This document shows positions 56,589-64,000 of a DNA stretch of 64,000 nucleotides, one piece after another (position 1 is the stretch's first letter; each line of letters opens with the position of its first letter). The notes below the pieces were generated by a model. It was given only the letters and a program-made list of their open reading frames with translations, did not search any database and was not told the origin of the DNA. The position numbers were made by a program, and so were the translations under genes. The stretch lies in contig JCKJ01000001.1 in NCBI GenBank assembly GCA_000525025.1, positions 1,984,001 through 2,048,000 on the forward strand, read 5' to 3'. The DNA is from Methylophilaceae bacterium 11. Its GTDB lineage: Bacteria > Pseudomonadota > Gammaproteobacteria > Burkholderiales > Methylophilaceae.

Positions 56589-58400
56589 CAACCAGGTGAC
56601 TGCGCCCTCTTCAGCCGACAGCACATTACGACGCATGCCGCCAAACAACTCACGGCCAATGCCATGCGCATTATGCTGACGCTTGCTATCAGATAATTCT
56701 TCTACCTCACGCTCTGCCCATACGTCTTCATCCACCAACACGTTGACCATGCCCACTTTGGCATTCAAGCGAATAATGTCACCCGTACGCACTTTAGCTA
56801 GAGCACCACCGGCAGAGGCTTCCGGGCTCAGATGAATCGCCGCAGGAATTTTCCCAGATGCGCCACTCATGCGGCCGTCTGTCACAATAGCGACCATAAA
56901 GCCTTTATTTTGTAGCACGGCTAATGGTGGCGTTAATTTATGTAACTCTGGCATACCATTGGCTTTAGGGCCTTGAAAACGTACCACTGCCACGAAATCG
57001 CGCTCTAACTCACCACGATCGAATGCTTCCAGCAGCTCTTCTTGCGCATCAAACACAATGGCTGGCGCTTCAATAATGTGACGGTCTTCTGGTACTGCAG
57101 AAATCTTAATCACGCTACGGCCCAAATTACCTTTGAGCAAGCGCAATCCACCTGATTCGTTAAATGGGTGTTCAGCCGTACGTACAATCGTTTCGTCGCT
57201 GCTTTCTTTAGGCAGGTCTTTCCAAACCAGTTTATTGTCTTCTTGGGCAGGCAATTTGCCATACTCGCGTAAACCACCATAAGCCACAGTGAACACATCT
57301 GGGTACATATAACCAGCATCAATCAATTCACGAATCACGAAAGCTGGGCCGCCTGCAGATTGGAACTCATTCACATCGGCTTTGCCATTTGGGTAGACAC
57401 TGGCTAAAAGCGGTGTGGTTTTTGCTAAGTGGTAGAAATCCGTCCAATCAATAATGATACCAGCAGCGCGGGCAATCGCTACCCAATGGATTAAGTGGTT
57501 AGTTGAGCCGCCTGTAGCCAATAAAGCTACCATGGCATTCACAATGACATGCTCATCGACCAACTTACCAATCGGTGTGAAATGATCACGCTTGGTGTTA
57601 TGCAGCACCATTTTCACGGCTTCGCGCGTCATCATCTCACGCATGCCATCATGCGGGTGGATAAACGCAGAGCCTGGCACGTGTAAGCCCATGGCTTCCA
57701 TCAACATTTGGTTGCTGTTGGCAGTGCCGTAGAATGTACAGGTGCCTGCACCATGATACGCGGCTGACTCTGAAGCCAATAACTCTTCACGCCCCACCAA
57801 ACCTTGGGCATATTTTTCACGCACTTTAGATTTAGTCGTGTTATCAATCCCAGTGCTCATTGGGCCAGCTGGCACAAACACACATGGTAAATGGCCAAAA
57901 TGTAATGCGCCAATCAGCAGACCCGGCACAATTTTGTCACATACGCCTAACAATAATGCTGCATCAAACACATCATGTGATAGTGAAATCGCGGTACTCA
58001 TGGCTATGGTGTCACGGCTGAACAGTGACAGTTCCATGCCAGGCTCACCCTGCGTAATGCCATCACACATGGCAGGCACGCCACCAGCCACTTGTGCGGT
58101 AGCACCGTATTTGTGGGCTTCGTCTTTGATAATATCCGGATAATTGGCATACGGCTGATGTGCAGACAGCATATCGTTATAAGCCGTTACAATACCGATA
58201 TTCGGCGCTTTTTCCGCCACAATACGTAATTTATCGTTCGATGGCATGGCAGCAAATGCATGCGCCACGTTGGCACAGCCAAGGCGGTCTGCACCACGCT
58301 GGCGATTGGCGATTTCATCAACACGTTGCAGATAAGCAGTACGAGTGGGTCTACTGACTTCGATGATGCGTTCGGTTACTTCAATATGGGATTGTTTCAT
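56586..58400 (-). CDS. edd: 6-phosphogluconate dehydratase
   Basis: The product is 604 residues from ATG 58400. It converts 6-phosphogluconate to KDPG, the first committed step of the Entner-Doudoroff pathway. The IlvD/Edd family [4Fe-4S] cysteines fit [18 protein letters not shown] and [31 protein letters not shown] and [12 protein letters not shown] are also characteristic. Fe-S supply would come from the isc operon in this window. It is followed by the repeat element and eda. Confidence 0.96.
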   Translation of the reverse strand: MKQSHIEVTERIIEVSRPTRTAYLQRVDEIANRQRGADRLGCANVAHAFAAMPSNDKLRIVAEKAPNIGIVTAYNDMLSAHQPYANYPDIIKDEAHKYGATAQVAGGVPAMCDGITQGEPGMELSLFSRDTIAMSTAISLSHDVFDAALLLGVCDKIVPGLLIGALHFGHLPCVFVPAGPMSTGIDNTTKSKVREKYAQGLVGREELLASESAAYHGAGTCTFYGTANSNQMLMEAMGLHVPGSAFIHPHDGMREMMTREAVKMVLHNTKRDHFTPIGKLVDEHVIVNAMVALLATGGSTNHLIHWVAIARAAGIIIDWTDFYHLAKTTPLLASVYPNGKADVNEFQSAGGPAFVIRELIDAGYMYPDVFTVAYGGLREYGKLPAQEDNKLVWKDLPKESSDETIVRTAEHPFNESGGLRLLKGNLGRSVIKISAVPEDRHIIEAPAIVFDAQEELLEAFDRGELERDFVAVVRFQGPKANGMPELHKLTPPLAVLQNKGFMVAIVTDGRMSGASGKIPAAIHLSPEASAGGALAKVRTGDIIRLNAKVGMVNVLVDEDVWAEREVEELSDSKRQHNAHGIGRELFGGMRRNVLSAEEGAVTWL

Positions 58401-58577
58401 GCTAATGCTCAACTCTAATAATGGTGTCGCGCGAAAACGCGGATTGTTTTACTTCCTACCCTTGTGCTAGCTTTGATTATCCCTAAACTGGTGCATATCG
58501 TCAAACCAGAATAGAGCTAATATAGAAAATAATTTTTAAAATGAATACCTTACGATTTTAATATACTATTCAATGCG

Positions 58578-60296
58578 CTATTTTTTGGTGACCAGAATGT
58601 CTTCCAACATCAGGTATTCGAGATCGCAGCCATAAAACATATTGAGCGCATCGGTAGGACTACATATCATCGGCTCACCGCGGCGATTCAATGATGTATT
58701 CAACACCACAGCATTGCCACGCAACTTTTCCAAATGTTCAATCAACTCGTAATAACGTGGATTCGTCTCACGCGTCACCACTTGCGCGCGCGCGGTGCCA
58801 TCCTCGTGCACCACTTCTGGAATACGTGACTTCCAGTGCTCAGCCACATCAAAGGTAAAGGTCATATAAGGGGCTGGATGCTCTGTTTGTAGAATATCCG
58901 CTGCCACTTTGTCCAACATGCTTGGACAGAATGGACGCCAGCGCTCACGATACTTAATCTGCGCATTGATACGATCCGCCACACCTGGAAAGCTGGGATC
59001 ACCCAAAATACTACGGCAACCTAACGAACGTGGCCCAAACTCCATGCGCCCTTGTAACCAAGCCAAAGGATTGCCTGCAGCCAATAACTCTGCGGCTTTC
59101 TGCGGAAAGTTTTCCACTTTAGTAAACATCGGCTTATTAGGGTGCGCTTCGCATGCAGCAATACACTCTTCACTCGTAAACGATGGCCCTAAATAGGCAT
59201 GTTCCATTTTATGGATGGTTTCGCCCGCCAAATGCGCTGCATACGTGGCGGCGCCTAATGACGTACCGTTATCGCCCGATGCTGGCTGCACAAACAGCTC
59301 TTTGACATGTGGCATGGCGATAATGCGTTGATTCAACTTCACATTCAGTGCAACACCACCTGCCATCACGATTTTTCCAGTCTCGCGAATAATGTCGCCC
59401 AGATAGTACTCAATCATTTCCAGCGCAAGCTCTTCTAACAGGGCTTGGATAGAAGCCGCGTAATGAATGTACGGATCATCAATCTCATCGCCCTGGCGCT
59501 TAGGCCCAAGCATCTTGATCAGCTCTGGCGTAAAGTAGTAACCTTTACCGTTTTCTTTATAGCGACGCAAACCGACTACATTGACTAATTTGGTATTGAC
59601 GATCAATTCGCCATTTTCAAATTTCATCAGGCCAGATAAATCATACTTTTTCGGATCGCCATAGGGCGCCATGCCCATCACTTTAAACTCGCCGTCCAGC
59701 ATGTCAAAGCCCAGGTATTCTGTGATGGCGCCATATACGCCACCCAATGAGTCCGGATCATAGAACTCTTTGATCTTATGGATTTTTCCGTTTTCGCCAT
59801 AGCCAAAAAAAGTCGTGGCATATTCACCTTTGCCATCAATCCCGACAATGGCCGTTTTTTCTTTAAAGCCGCTTAAGTGATAGGCGCTAGAAGCATGCGC
59901 TAAGTGATGCTCTACAGGCACAAACTTGGCCTTACTTAAACCTAAGTCTGCCATGAGCTGCAAAGATTTGTCACGGTTACGCCGAAAACGACGATTACCA
60001 TTAAATAGCGCATCTAAAGCACGATCTGGTGCGTACCAGTGGCGCTTAGCATAATGCCAACGTGCGTTACTGCTTAATGGTATCTCTGCGTACGGAAATG
60101 CAACAATATCCACGTCTTCTGGCTTGATGCCTGCTTGCTTTAAACAAAACTTGGCAGCTTCGTACGGAAATTTATTTTTTGCATGTTTATCGCGAATAAA
60201 GCGCTCTTCCTCTGCTGCGGCAATGATTTTGCCATCCACCAAAATAGCGGCAGAAGCATCATGTCCTAACGCGCCTGATAACCCTAATACAATCAT
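58578..60296 (-). CDS. Carbamoyltransferase of the NodU/CmcH/TobZ family
   Basis: The 572-residue product has the N-terminal metal/adenylate domain (GHDASAAIL, VEHHLAHASSAYHLSGF) and the C-terminal YrdC-like part (FGPRSLGCRSILGDP). The family moves a carbamoyl group from carbamoyl phosphate to a sugar or antibiotic hydroxyl. In this LPS locus the target is probably a core or O-antigen sugar. It lies 23 bp after the tandem-kinase gene on the same strand. Carbamoyl phosphate would come from carAB. Confidence 0.9.
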   Translation of the reverse strand: MIVLGLSGALGHDASAAILVDGKIIAAAEEERFIRDKHAKNKFPYEAAKFCLKQAGIKPEDVDIVAFPYAEIPLSSNARWHYAKRHWYAPDRALDALFNGNRRFRRNRDKSLQLMADLGLSKAKFVPVEHHLAHASSAYHLSGFKEKTAIVGIDGKGEYATTFFGYGENGKIHKIKEFYDPDSLGGVYGAITEYLGFDMLDGEFKVMGMAPYGDPKKYDLSGLMKFENGELIVNTKLVNVVGLRRYKENGKGYYFTPELIKMLGPKRQGDEIDDPYIHYAASIQALLEELALEMIEYYLGDIIRETGKIVMAGGVALNVKLNQRIIAMPHVKELFVQPASGDNGTSLGAATYAAHLAGETIHKMEHAYLGPSFTSEECIAACEAHPNKPMFTKVENFPQKAAELLAAGNPLAWLQGRMEFGPRSLGCRSILGDPSFPGVADRINAQIKYRERWRPFCPSMLDKVAADILQTEHPAPYMTFTFDVAEHWKSRIPEVVHEDGTARAQVVTRETNPRYYELIEHLEKLRGNAVVLNTSLNRRGEPMICSPTDALNMFYGCDLEYLMLEDILVTKK

Positions 60297-60319
60297 CTAG
60301 TTAACTCTATTCAACGTGA

Positions 60320-61804
60320 TTAATTACTTAAAATTTTTGCCTGAATGAGTGGTGTATGATCGGCATACACCACTTTAAAACTCTTCACAAACGCATTATA
60401 CAGGGATGTGTCATCTTTCCAATTTTGCATCAGCCTTTGTAGGTCTTTGACATGCGCACGATTGGCGAAAAATGCATAATGGTGCTGTTGCATGCTATCC
60501 AAATCAATCAATATCGGCTCACCTGCCAGCACTTTGATATTGCTGGCCTTTAAATCGCCATGGGAGATTTGTAGCCGCCATAGTCGATAACATAATTGCA
60601 CTACCGCTTTAACCAGTGCTGCACGGCTTACACTGTCTAAACGACCGGAAAATGCCTCTGTCAGATCAGGCGCATCCAAATACTCGCTTAAAAAATAAGC
60701 TTTACCACGCAAGCCGGCGCAGCGTGTTTCCAACAATGCAATCGGCTTGGCTGTCGGCACCACTAACAATTGCAATCGATACGCATTGGCCCAGGAAACT
60801 GCTGCACGTGATGGGCGCCACATACGGCTGAACCGATGTCCAAGGTTTTTAATGTTATACCGTTTAATCACTATGGTTTGCCCGGCAACAGACGTACTAG
60901 CTACCGTACACGTATTACCGTCTTTGAGCAGTGTAAATTGCTGCATCACAGCATCTAGCGCTTCAGCCGTAGCAGGTACTGGCAAGTGCAAAAAAGACGT
61001 GCTGCGTGCAAAAAAACCTTGAGAGTTTTGTGCCACTTGTACATCGGTACATTGGCGGAATACCTTACGGTCAGCATAGTGACTAGCCATCTCCGTACGC
61101 TGCTTTTGAATCATTTGATGTGCATGCTGAACATCTGGTGAAGCTGACCAGCCTCGCGACTTAACATATAAAGCTAGCCAAGTCGGCAAATGCTGTTCTA
61201 ATTCAATCACATCGATTTTGGACAACAACACGCTCAAGTTTTGCAACGCTTGATGTTGGCTTAAAGCCGCTATCTTACGGATGCCATCGCCATCAATGCT
61301 ATAAATACGCTCAATAGCATTTTGGCCAGAAGATTGCACCAAAAAATTCTTCAAATACATATCGGTTTGCAATACGCCTGCCTGATGCTGTTCCGCGACG
61401 ATTACCACCAACTGGCTGAGCAAGTGCATACGTGCTTTGGGTGAAGCCTGCGTGTAAAACACTTCTGCATTCTGGCTATTTTCAATCGCTTCAATCAACA
61501 TCACGCGCACATCCGAATACTGCACTTGGTCAAACGCCAATATGTTTGGGGTAGCAATGTGTGCAGCCTGTAACGCTAAAATGCCTTGTTGGTCGCGCTG
61601 TGCATAGCGGCTTGCCTGAGTACCAGCAAATAATTTTGCAAAAACGTTCTGCCCTTGCCATGTGGCTTTGGCAACCAATCGTTTACCAGGCACCACGCGG
61701 ACATCGGACAGCAATTGCAATTGTGTACCATTGGCTAAAGCGATGGCCTCAGCATGTAAGCCATGCTGCGCCAGCAAAGCTAGTGCAGAAGCAGACAATG
61801 CCAT
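60320..61804 (-). CDS. Two-domain LPS kinase-like protein (tandem WaaP/InaA-like kinases)
   Basis: The 494-residue product looks like two kinase folds in a row. The first (about 20-215) has an ATP-lysine region VFAKLFAG, a loop LQTDMYLKNFLV and a metal loop YSIDGDGI. The second (about 290-490) has VIKRYN, ISHGDLKASNIKV and LIDLDSM. Only the second keeps a normal HGD catalytic loop. Most LPS kinases are single-domain. It may phosphorylate one or two core sugars. It is between the carbamoyltransferase and an oxygenase gene. Confidence 0.78.
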   Translation of the reverse strand: MALSASALALLAQHGLHAEAIALANGTQLQLLSDVRVVPGKRLVAKATWQGQNVFAKLFAGTQASRYAQRDQQGILALQAAHIATPNILAFDQVQYSDVRVMLIEAIENSQNAEVFYTQASPKARMHLLSQLVVIVAEQHQAGVLQTDMYLKNFLVQSSGQNAIERIYSIDGDGIRKIAALSQHQALQNLSVLLSKIDVIELEQHLPTWLALYVKSRGWSASPDVQHAHQMIQKQRTEMASHYADRKVFRQCTDVQVAQNSQGFFARSTSFLHLPVPATAEALDAVMQQFTLLKDGNTCTVASTSVAGQTIVIKRYNIKNLGHRFSRMWRPSRAAVSWANAYRLQLLVVPTAKPIALLETRCAGLRGKAYFLSEYLDAPDLTEAFSGRLDSVSRAALVKAVVQLCYRLWRLQISHGDLKASNIKVLAGEPILIDLDSMQQHHYAFFANRAHVKDLQRLMQNWKDDTSLYNAFVKSFKVVYADHTPLIQAKILSN

Positions 61805-61837
61805 TAGTTACACCCTATGTCAGACATCAACATGCGT

Positions 61838-62710
61838 TTACTTAAACCAAGCTTTGATGCGTGTAAAAAAAGACAACTGATCATCTGCCTGCTGTTTTTT
61901 GGCGCGCTTATCGCGTTTTTTGCGTAGTTTCTCCACATCCGCTTTGGTTTTGTCATCATCATGCGGTCTTGCCACATAAAGCGTATGCCTTGATTCCCCT
62001 GTTTGATTTTGAATGGGCTGTGCTTTGTAGTAATACAGTGCGATGGATTTACGTGTAATGTGCGCTGGTGTCGTCAGTGGGTCTGGGTGACCGTGAAAAC
62101 TATCAGCATCCGTATTAAAAATCACACATCGATTAAAGACTGGCGCAACTTCAACCACCTTGTGCGTCATGGCTTTATCCCAAAGTTCCAATTTACCGCC
62201 ATACGCCTCTTGCCAATCTTTATTTAAATAAATCAATACGTTGACCCGTCTAAACAACTGCAATCCCTCATTCACTTGAAAGTCCGCATGGATGCCTAAT
62301 AACCCACCACTGCTCGTCTCGTGCAAACCACCTCCAGCAAAATAAGGGTCTGGAATCAAGCCTTCAATATTGGTAATGCCTTCAATAAACCGTACAAATT
62401 GCGCTGAGTTAAAAAAGGCAAATGCGGCACGTAAATGCGCATCACAATCATAAGGCGAGATTTGGCGTTTATGGGTACCGCCATAGCCTTTTTCATAGAC
62501 TTTATCGTGTTGTTTAGGATCTTCTGGAAAGTGTGCCAACAACGACTCCGTCATGGCTTCTGGCAGAAAGTGATCCATCACCGCATGCGCAAACGGCTCG
62601 GCAAACGCATAGGCATCCATGCGCGCTTGGCCTAATTGAAAGGCAGTGTCTTCGTCCAAAGAAAACCCTTGGTCTAAACGGATAGGCAGTACGGCTTCTG
62701 ATGCACTCAT
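61838..62710 (-). CDS. 2-oxoglutarate/Fe(II) oxygenase (prolyl 4-hydroxylase-like)
   Basis: The 290-residue product has the double-stranded beta-helix iron triad: His and Asp in GIHADFQV, His in DSFHGHPDPL. The 2OG-binding Arg is probably in ITRKSIALYYY. A short basic C-terminal tail (KKRDKRAKKQ) follows. The family hydroxylates proteins, lipids or sugars. Here, among LPS genes, a sugar or lipid target is inferred. It is 33 bp upstream of the tandem kinase gene. Confidence 0.82.
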   Translation of the reverse strand: MSASEAVLPIRLDQGFSLDEDTAFQLGQARMDAYAFAEPFAHAVMDHFLPEAMTESLLAHFPEDPKQHDKVYEKGYGGTHKRQISPYDCDAHLRAAFAFFNSAQFVRFIEGITNIEGLIPDPYFAGGGLHETSSGGLLGIHADFQVNEGLQLFRRVNVLIYLNKDWQEAYGGKLELWDKAMTHKVVEVAPVFNRCVIFNTDADSFHGHPDPLTTPAHITRKSIALYYYKAQPIQNQTGESRHTLYVARPHDDDKTKADVEKLRKKRDKRAKKQQADDQLSFFTRIKAWFK

Positions 62711-62731
62711 GTCTTTTTGATCCCGATGACT

Positions 62732-63523
62732 TTACCCTGACAATTTTTCTAGCAAGGATTTTTTGCGTTTAAACCGGCGATTCTGCTCGGTGTACCCTGC
62801 GTTTAAACCTACTGTACCGGCCTCTACGTGATCCAAGTATTTAAACAACTTTCTCGGGCTAATCAGCCCAATGGTGTAGCCTTTGGCCTTGAGTAAATCT
62901 TGTAACTCATAGCCTGGATTACGATTACCCATTAAAAAAGTATAGTCATGTTTACGCATGATTTTTACATTCCAGCAGGCAAAAAAGCTTTTGATATGTG
63001 CCTCCAAATAAGATTTGGGCGGCTTGGCATTCAAGCCCAACCATAATTTGAAGCGTCTGGAATGACGTTTGAAAAAGCGTGACACCACACGCCAAACGGT
63101 GCGCACCAGCCCACGATCCAACTGTTCCAAACAGCCCAGCGCAGCAATATGCTGGTGTTGGTGCAATAGCTGGATGGTCTGATTAAAAATGGATGCATCG
63201 TACACAAAGGTATCGGTATGCATTAAAAACACATAGTCGGTTTCTATTTTTTCTAAAATACTATCCAAACCCTGACCATGCGCGACAAACCCTTTTTCTG
63301 CATAGTCTGCATCCCGTACAATCAAATGGATCCAATCTAAGCTGCGCAAATAGGCTGTGCTTTCATCTTGCGAGTTGTTATCCACCACCCACACTTGCGC
63401 ATTCAGCCCGGCATCAATATGTTTTTTGAGTAAATCCAAACAAATCTTGGTGAGATCCGGCGTTTTGTAATTGACGATCGCAATACTAAACGCGGGGTTT
63501 GCATGATTGAATGATGATTCCAA
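62732..63523 (-). CDS. GT2 family glycosyltransferase
   Basis: The 263-residue product has the GT-A nucleotide motifs SIAIVNYKTPDLTKICLD, VVDNNSQDES and the HTDTFVYD acidic motif in place of a plain DXD. It probably transfers a sugar to LPS core or O-antigen. The C-terminal part is basic (NRRFKRKKSLLEK). Donor and acceptor are unknown. It follows the kinase gene on the same strand. Confidence 0.85.
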   Translation of the reverse strand: MESSFNHANPAFSIAIVNYKTPDLTKICLDLLKKHIDAGLNAQVWVVDNNSQDESTAYLRSLDWIHLIVRDADYAEKGFVAHGQGLDSILEKIETDYVFLMHTDTFVYDASIFNQTIQLLHQHQHIAALGCLEQLDRGLVRTVWRVVSRFFKRHSRRFKLWLGLNAKPPKSYLEAHIKSFFACWNVKIMRKHDYTFLMGNRNPGYELQDLLKAKGYTIGLISPRKLFKYLDHVEAGTVGLNAGYTEQNRRFKRKKSLLEKLSG

Positions 63524-63545
63524 CTCGAGACTCCTCTATCTCAAA

Positions 63546-64000
63546 CTAAGTACTTTTAATACGCTTTTTCGCGCTGGCCTTTTGTCGTTTTGAACGTGCA
63601 ATAATGCTCCGACAGAACCACTTGCTCGCCCATGTTAATCGCGAAATTTGACAGTATTGCTTAAAAAAGTATAAGCGACTTGTCTTACTCCAACCAATCG
63701 AGTGACGGTTTAATGCCGCCAAATCAAAGTATGCGTTATACCAAAAAAATGGACTGTAGCGGGCTTTTTCCAAATCAATCAATGCCACGCTAGGTGCTGC
63801 CTCTGCATTGCTTACAAAAATATGCTTGGGATACAAAGCACGATGCATCAAATGCAAACCATGCAATCTACGTATGGTGGTGGCCACGGCCTGTAACAAC
63901 TGTTGCTTTATTTGCTTGGGTTTCGCAAAAAAATCCGTCGCTTCTGTGATCACATCCAATGGTTGATATTGCGCCAATTCTTTGGTCATTAAAATAGCGC
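63546..64000 (-). CDS. LPS kinase-like protein, C-terminal part, 5' end outside window
   Basis: The frame is open to the window edge, so the gene starts beyond base 64000. The visible 150 residues are the C-terminal lobe of a WaaP/RfaP-like kinase. The edge shows a hinge-like AILMTKELA. The catalytic loop reads MHRALYPKHIFV and the metal loop ALIDLEKAR. The usual catalytic-loop Asp is Ala here. It probably acts on LPS core heptose or has lost activity. The tail is very basic. Confidence 0.78.
   Translation of the reverse strand, partial: AILMTKELAQYQPLDVITEATDFFAKPKQIKQQLLQAVATTIRRLHGLHLMHRALYPKHIFVSNAEAAPSVALIDLEKARYSPFFWYNAYFDLAALNRHSIGWSKTSRLYFFKQYCQISRLTWASKWFCRSIIARSKRQKASAKKRIKST

Noticed and set aside
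1-64000. tRNA, rRNA, CRISPR array, prophage or IS element
   Set aside because: No cloverleaf, ribosomal RNA, regularly spaced repeat array, transposase or integrase was seen in the gaps or frames.

Overview
The window reads as a chromosomal stretch of a betaproteobacterium with fairly low GC. The gene order recN / fur / bamE / dapB / carAB / greA / yhbY / rlmE / ftsH / folP / glmM and the complete isc operon fit Betaproteobacteria. The Entner-Doudoroff pair edd-eda, the bicarbonate uptake/hydration pair and the PEP carboxylase would suit a methylotroph of the Methylophilaceae (Methylotenera/Methylophilus type). That family-level guess is inference from gene content, not a database match. No rRNA, tRNA, prophage, IS transposase or CRISPR array was seen. 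Both ends cut through genes.

Layout. 1-5.6 kb: isc iron-sulfur operon (second cysteine desulfurase, iscS, iscU, iscA, hscB, hscA, fdx) closed by a terminator. 5.6-7.9 kb: beta-carbonic anhydrase and SulP transporter, probably a bicarbonate module. 8.1-12.2 kb: two paralogous small secreted proteins of unknown function, divergent from a GAF-LuxR regulator, a hybrid histidine kinase and a receiver protein. 12.2-15 kb: periplasmic trypsin-like protease with TPRs and an OprP/OprO-type porin. 15.1-21.3 kb: lysS, ppc, prfB (with its programmed +1 frameshift) and a broken arsC. 21.4-26.6 kb: two pstS genes and pstCAB. 26.7-29.6 kb: GT4 glycosyltransferase, zinc-dependent phospholipase C-like protein and PAP2 phosphatase. 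29.7-49 kb: housekeeping genes (glmM, folP, ftsH, rlmE, yhbY, greA, carBA, dapB, bamE, fur, recN, nadK, hrcA, hemH). 48.1-64 kb: LPS core biosynthesis and modification (hldD, gmhA, hldE, waaF, glycosyltransferases, ligase/polymerase, several kinase-fold proteins, carbamoyltransferase, 2OG-Fe(II) oxygenase), with edd-eda inside it.

The most interesting observations are regulatory. Pho-box-like direct repeats with an 11-nt period precede the porin gene and the first pstS. Weaker versions precede the phospholipase C-like gene, the PAP2 gene and probably the GT4 gene next to pst. Together these genes look like a phosphate-starvation regulon with a candidate membrane-lipid remodelling module (phospholipid cleavage, dephosphorylation to diacylglycerol, glycosylation). 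Second, a hairpin-forming intergenic repeat sits directly after the stop codons of iscS and edd. In both places the terminal inverted repeat contains the host gene's stop codon, and both copies lie between co-transcribed genes. Other oddities are a 13-bp tandem repeat over the SulP stop codon, a 13-bp duplication at the carB end, a 22-bp perfect palindrome before the second pstS, a BamE fused to an NTF2-like domain, and a two-kinase-domain fusion in the LPS locus.
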